This document shows, in pieces, positions 14,180 to 15,496 of a stretch of DNA of 15,496 bases (within the stretch, counting starts at the first letter, position 1; each line of letters opens with the position of its first letter). A model generated the notes under the pieces. It did not search any database. It was not told the DNA's origin and saw nothing but the letters and a program-made list of their open reading frames with translations. The DNA is from Pseudoxanthomonas mexicana. GTDB lineage: Bacteria > Pseudomonadota > Gammaproteobacteria > Xanthomonadales > Xanthomonadaceae. The position numbers were made by a program, and so were the translations under genes. The stretch spans positions 1 through 15,496 of the forward strand of contig NZ_LSIF01000088.1 of the NCBI RefSeq assembly GCF_001556105.1, written 5' to 3'.

Positions 14180-15496
14180 ATGACCTGGTTCCAGAACCTT
14201 CCCATCGCCCGCAAGCTGGCGATGGCCTTCACCGTCACCACCGCGCTGACGCTGCTGCTCGGCGGCTTTTCGCTGTGGCGCCTGAACGTGGGCAACGATC
14301 AGATGCGTGACGTCAACGAGAACTGGATGCCCGCCGTCCAGCACCTCGGCGAGATGCGCGCGCAGCTCGGCGAGTTCCGCACCTTCGAGCAAGCCCAGCT
14401 GACCAAGCAGGGCGACGCCGCCGAACTGGCCGACTACGACAAGCGCCTGGCCGACACGCGCAAGCTGATCGAGGCCGAAGAAGCCGGCTACAACGCCATC
14501 CCGGCGGAATCCTCGCCGGAAGAACTCGCGCTGTACGAGAAGGTCGAAGCCGCACGCGCCGCCTACTTCGGAGCCCACGACCGCATCGCCGCCGCCATCG
14601 CGGCCGATGACTTCGAGACGGCCAAGGCCATCTCCGGCAGCGACTCGCGCAAACTGCGCCGCGACCTGTTCGATCACCTGAAGACGCTGTCGCAGTACAA
14701 CGTCGACAACCTGGCCACCAACGTCACGGCCTCGCGCAAGGCGCACGAGCGCACCGTGATGGCGATGGTCGGCGGCCTGGTGCTGGTGCTGGCCTTGGCC
14801 GGCCTGCTCGGCTGGAGCATCAGTCGCTCCATCGCCATGCCGGTGGCCGAAGCGGTACGGGTGGCCAACGATGTGGCGGCCGGCAAGCTGGACGGCAAGA
14901 TCGACACCAGCCGCTCCGACGAAGTCGGCCAGCTGCTCACGGCCATGCAGCGCATGCAGACGCAGGTGCAGTCGGTGATCTCCGCCCAGAGCGACATGGC
15001 CGCGCGCCACGACGAAGGCCAGATCAGTTTCCGCATGGACGACAGCGCGTTCCCGGGCGAGTACGGCCGCATGGTCCGCGACACCAACGCCCTGGTCGCC
15101 TCGCACCTGCAGGCCATCGGCGACGCGCTGAAGATCATGCAGCGCTACTCGGTCGGCGACCTCAGTCAGGACATGCCCAAGCTGCCCGGCGAGAAGGCCA
15201 ACCTGACCGAAACGATGGACGCCACCAAGGCCAACCTGTCGGCGATCAACGGCGAGATCAAGCGCCTGGCCATGGCCGCCTCGTCCGGCGACTTCACCCA
15301 GCGCGGCGACGTGGACAAGTACCAGTACGACTTCCGCGACATGATCGACGGCCTGAACCAGCTGATGGAAACGACCGACGAGAACCTGGCCGAAGTATCC
15401 GAGCTGCTCAAGGCCATCGCCCGCGGCGACCTGACCGCCAAGATGGAAGGCGACTTCCACGGCGTGTTCGCCACCATGCGCGACGACGCCAACGCC
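14180..15496 (+). CDS. Methyl-accepting chemotaxis protein, poly-HAMP (3' end outside window)
   Basis: Transmembrane chemoreceptor; 439 residues are visible with no stop. GGAG (14167-14170) lies nine bases before the ATG. The first transmembrane helix is about 12-34, after the basic start NLPIARKL. A periplasmic helical bundle (~35-190, Tar/4HB type) is the probable ligand domain. The second span is about 193-214 (VGGLVLVLALAGLLGW), followed by a HAMP domain (~215-268, Pro221, RSDEVGQL). HAMP-like units then repeat: SVGDLSQDMP (324-333), SSGDFTQRGD (368-377) and ARGDLTAKMEGDF (414-426). The methylation helices and signalling tip lie beyond the window. The ligand is unknown. It is probably the first of the receptors that feed the second CheA or both. 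Confidence 0.93.
   Translation, partial: MTWFQNLPIARKLAMAFTVTTALTLLLGGFSLWRLNVGNDQMRDVNENWMPAVQHLGEMRAQLGEFRTFEQAQLTKQGDAAELADYDKRLADTRKLIEAEEAGYNAIPAESSPEELALYEKVEAARAAYFGAHDRIAAAIAADDFETAKAISGSDSRKLRRDLFDHLKTLSQYNVDNLATNVTASRKAHERTVMAMVGGLVLVLALAGLLGWSISRSIAMPVAEAVRVANDVAAGKLDGKIDTSRSDEVGQLLTAMQRMQTQVQSVISAQSDMAARHDEGQISFRMDDSAFPGEYGRMVRDTNALVASHLQAIGDALKIMQRYSVGDLSQDMPKLPGEKANLTETMDATKANLSAINGEIKRLAMAASSGDFTQRGDVDKYQYDFRDMIDGLNQLMETTDENLAEVSELLKAIARGDLTAKMEGDFHGVFATMRDDANA

Overview
The window is a GC-rich stretch of a flagellar and chemotaxis locus. The gene order flhF-fleN-fliA-cheY-cheZ-cheA-motC-motD-parC-parP, the Pseudomonas-like FleN and the Pro/Ala-rich linkers point to a polarly flagellated gammaproteobacterium. 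The GTGGGAGCGAC-type REP elements and the extra STAS-CheY-CheA-MCP set favour Xanthomonadaceae (Lysobacter, Pseudoxanthomonas, Luteimonas or Xanthomonas relatives). The genus is inference. Every gene is on the + strand, and spacing is tight: several junctions are ATGA or TGATG overlaps. No gap between genes exceeds 245 bp.

Layout: (1) 1-3019, flagellar placement and sigma module: the 3' part of flhF (SRP-type GTPase), fleN/flhG (MinD-type ATPase) and fliA (sigma-28). (2) 3017-6090, first chemotaxis operon: a sigma-28 promoter, cheY, cheZ, an unrecognised 47-residue single-span membrane protein, and a short CheA with no recognisable P2. (3) 6091-6308, a gap with three REP sequences, two forming a REPIN-like inverted pair, then a second sigma-28 promoter placed so that the motC message would be leaderless. 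(4) 6309-9801, motC-motD stator genes followed by a ParA-type ATPase (ParC-like) and a CheW-domain protein (ParP-like), the pair known from Vibrio for placing chemosensory arrays at the pole. (5) 9882-12657, a third sigma-28 promoter and STAS protein, CheY-like receiver and a second, longer CheA. (6) 12741-13934, an OprP/OprO-type porin with a signal peptide. (7) 14028-15496, a fourth sigma-28 promoter and the 5' part of a methyl-accepting chemotaxis protein with several HAMP-like repeats.

How they fit together: FlhF and FleN set flagellar position and number. FliA is made from the same transcript and can then switch on four downstream units whose promoters all keep the same 11-base gap between the two 8-base elements of the sigma-28 consensus. 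CheA-1, CheY and CheZ form the flagellar switch pathway, MotC/MotD the stator, and ParC/ParP probably tether and partition the array. The most striking protein-level pattern is a conserved acidic motif (D-[LM]-I-x-D-D-E-F-E-A-L-L-D-x-L-H-G-G), found once in CheA-1 and twice in ParP. It resembles CheY-docking peptides of the FliM/CheZ type and may be the CheA/ParP localization signal. cheB, cheR and cheW are absent from the places where Pseudomonas-type clusters carry cheB and cheW.
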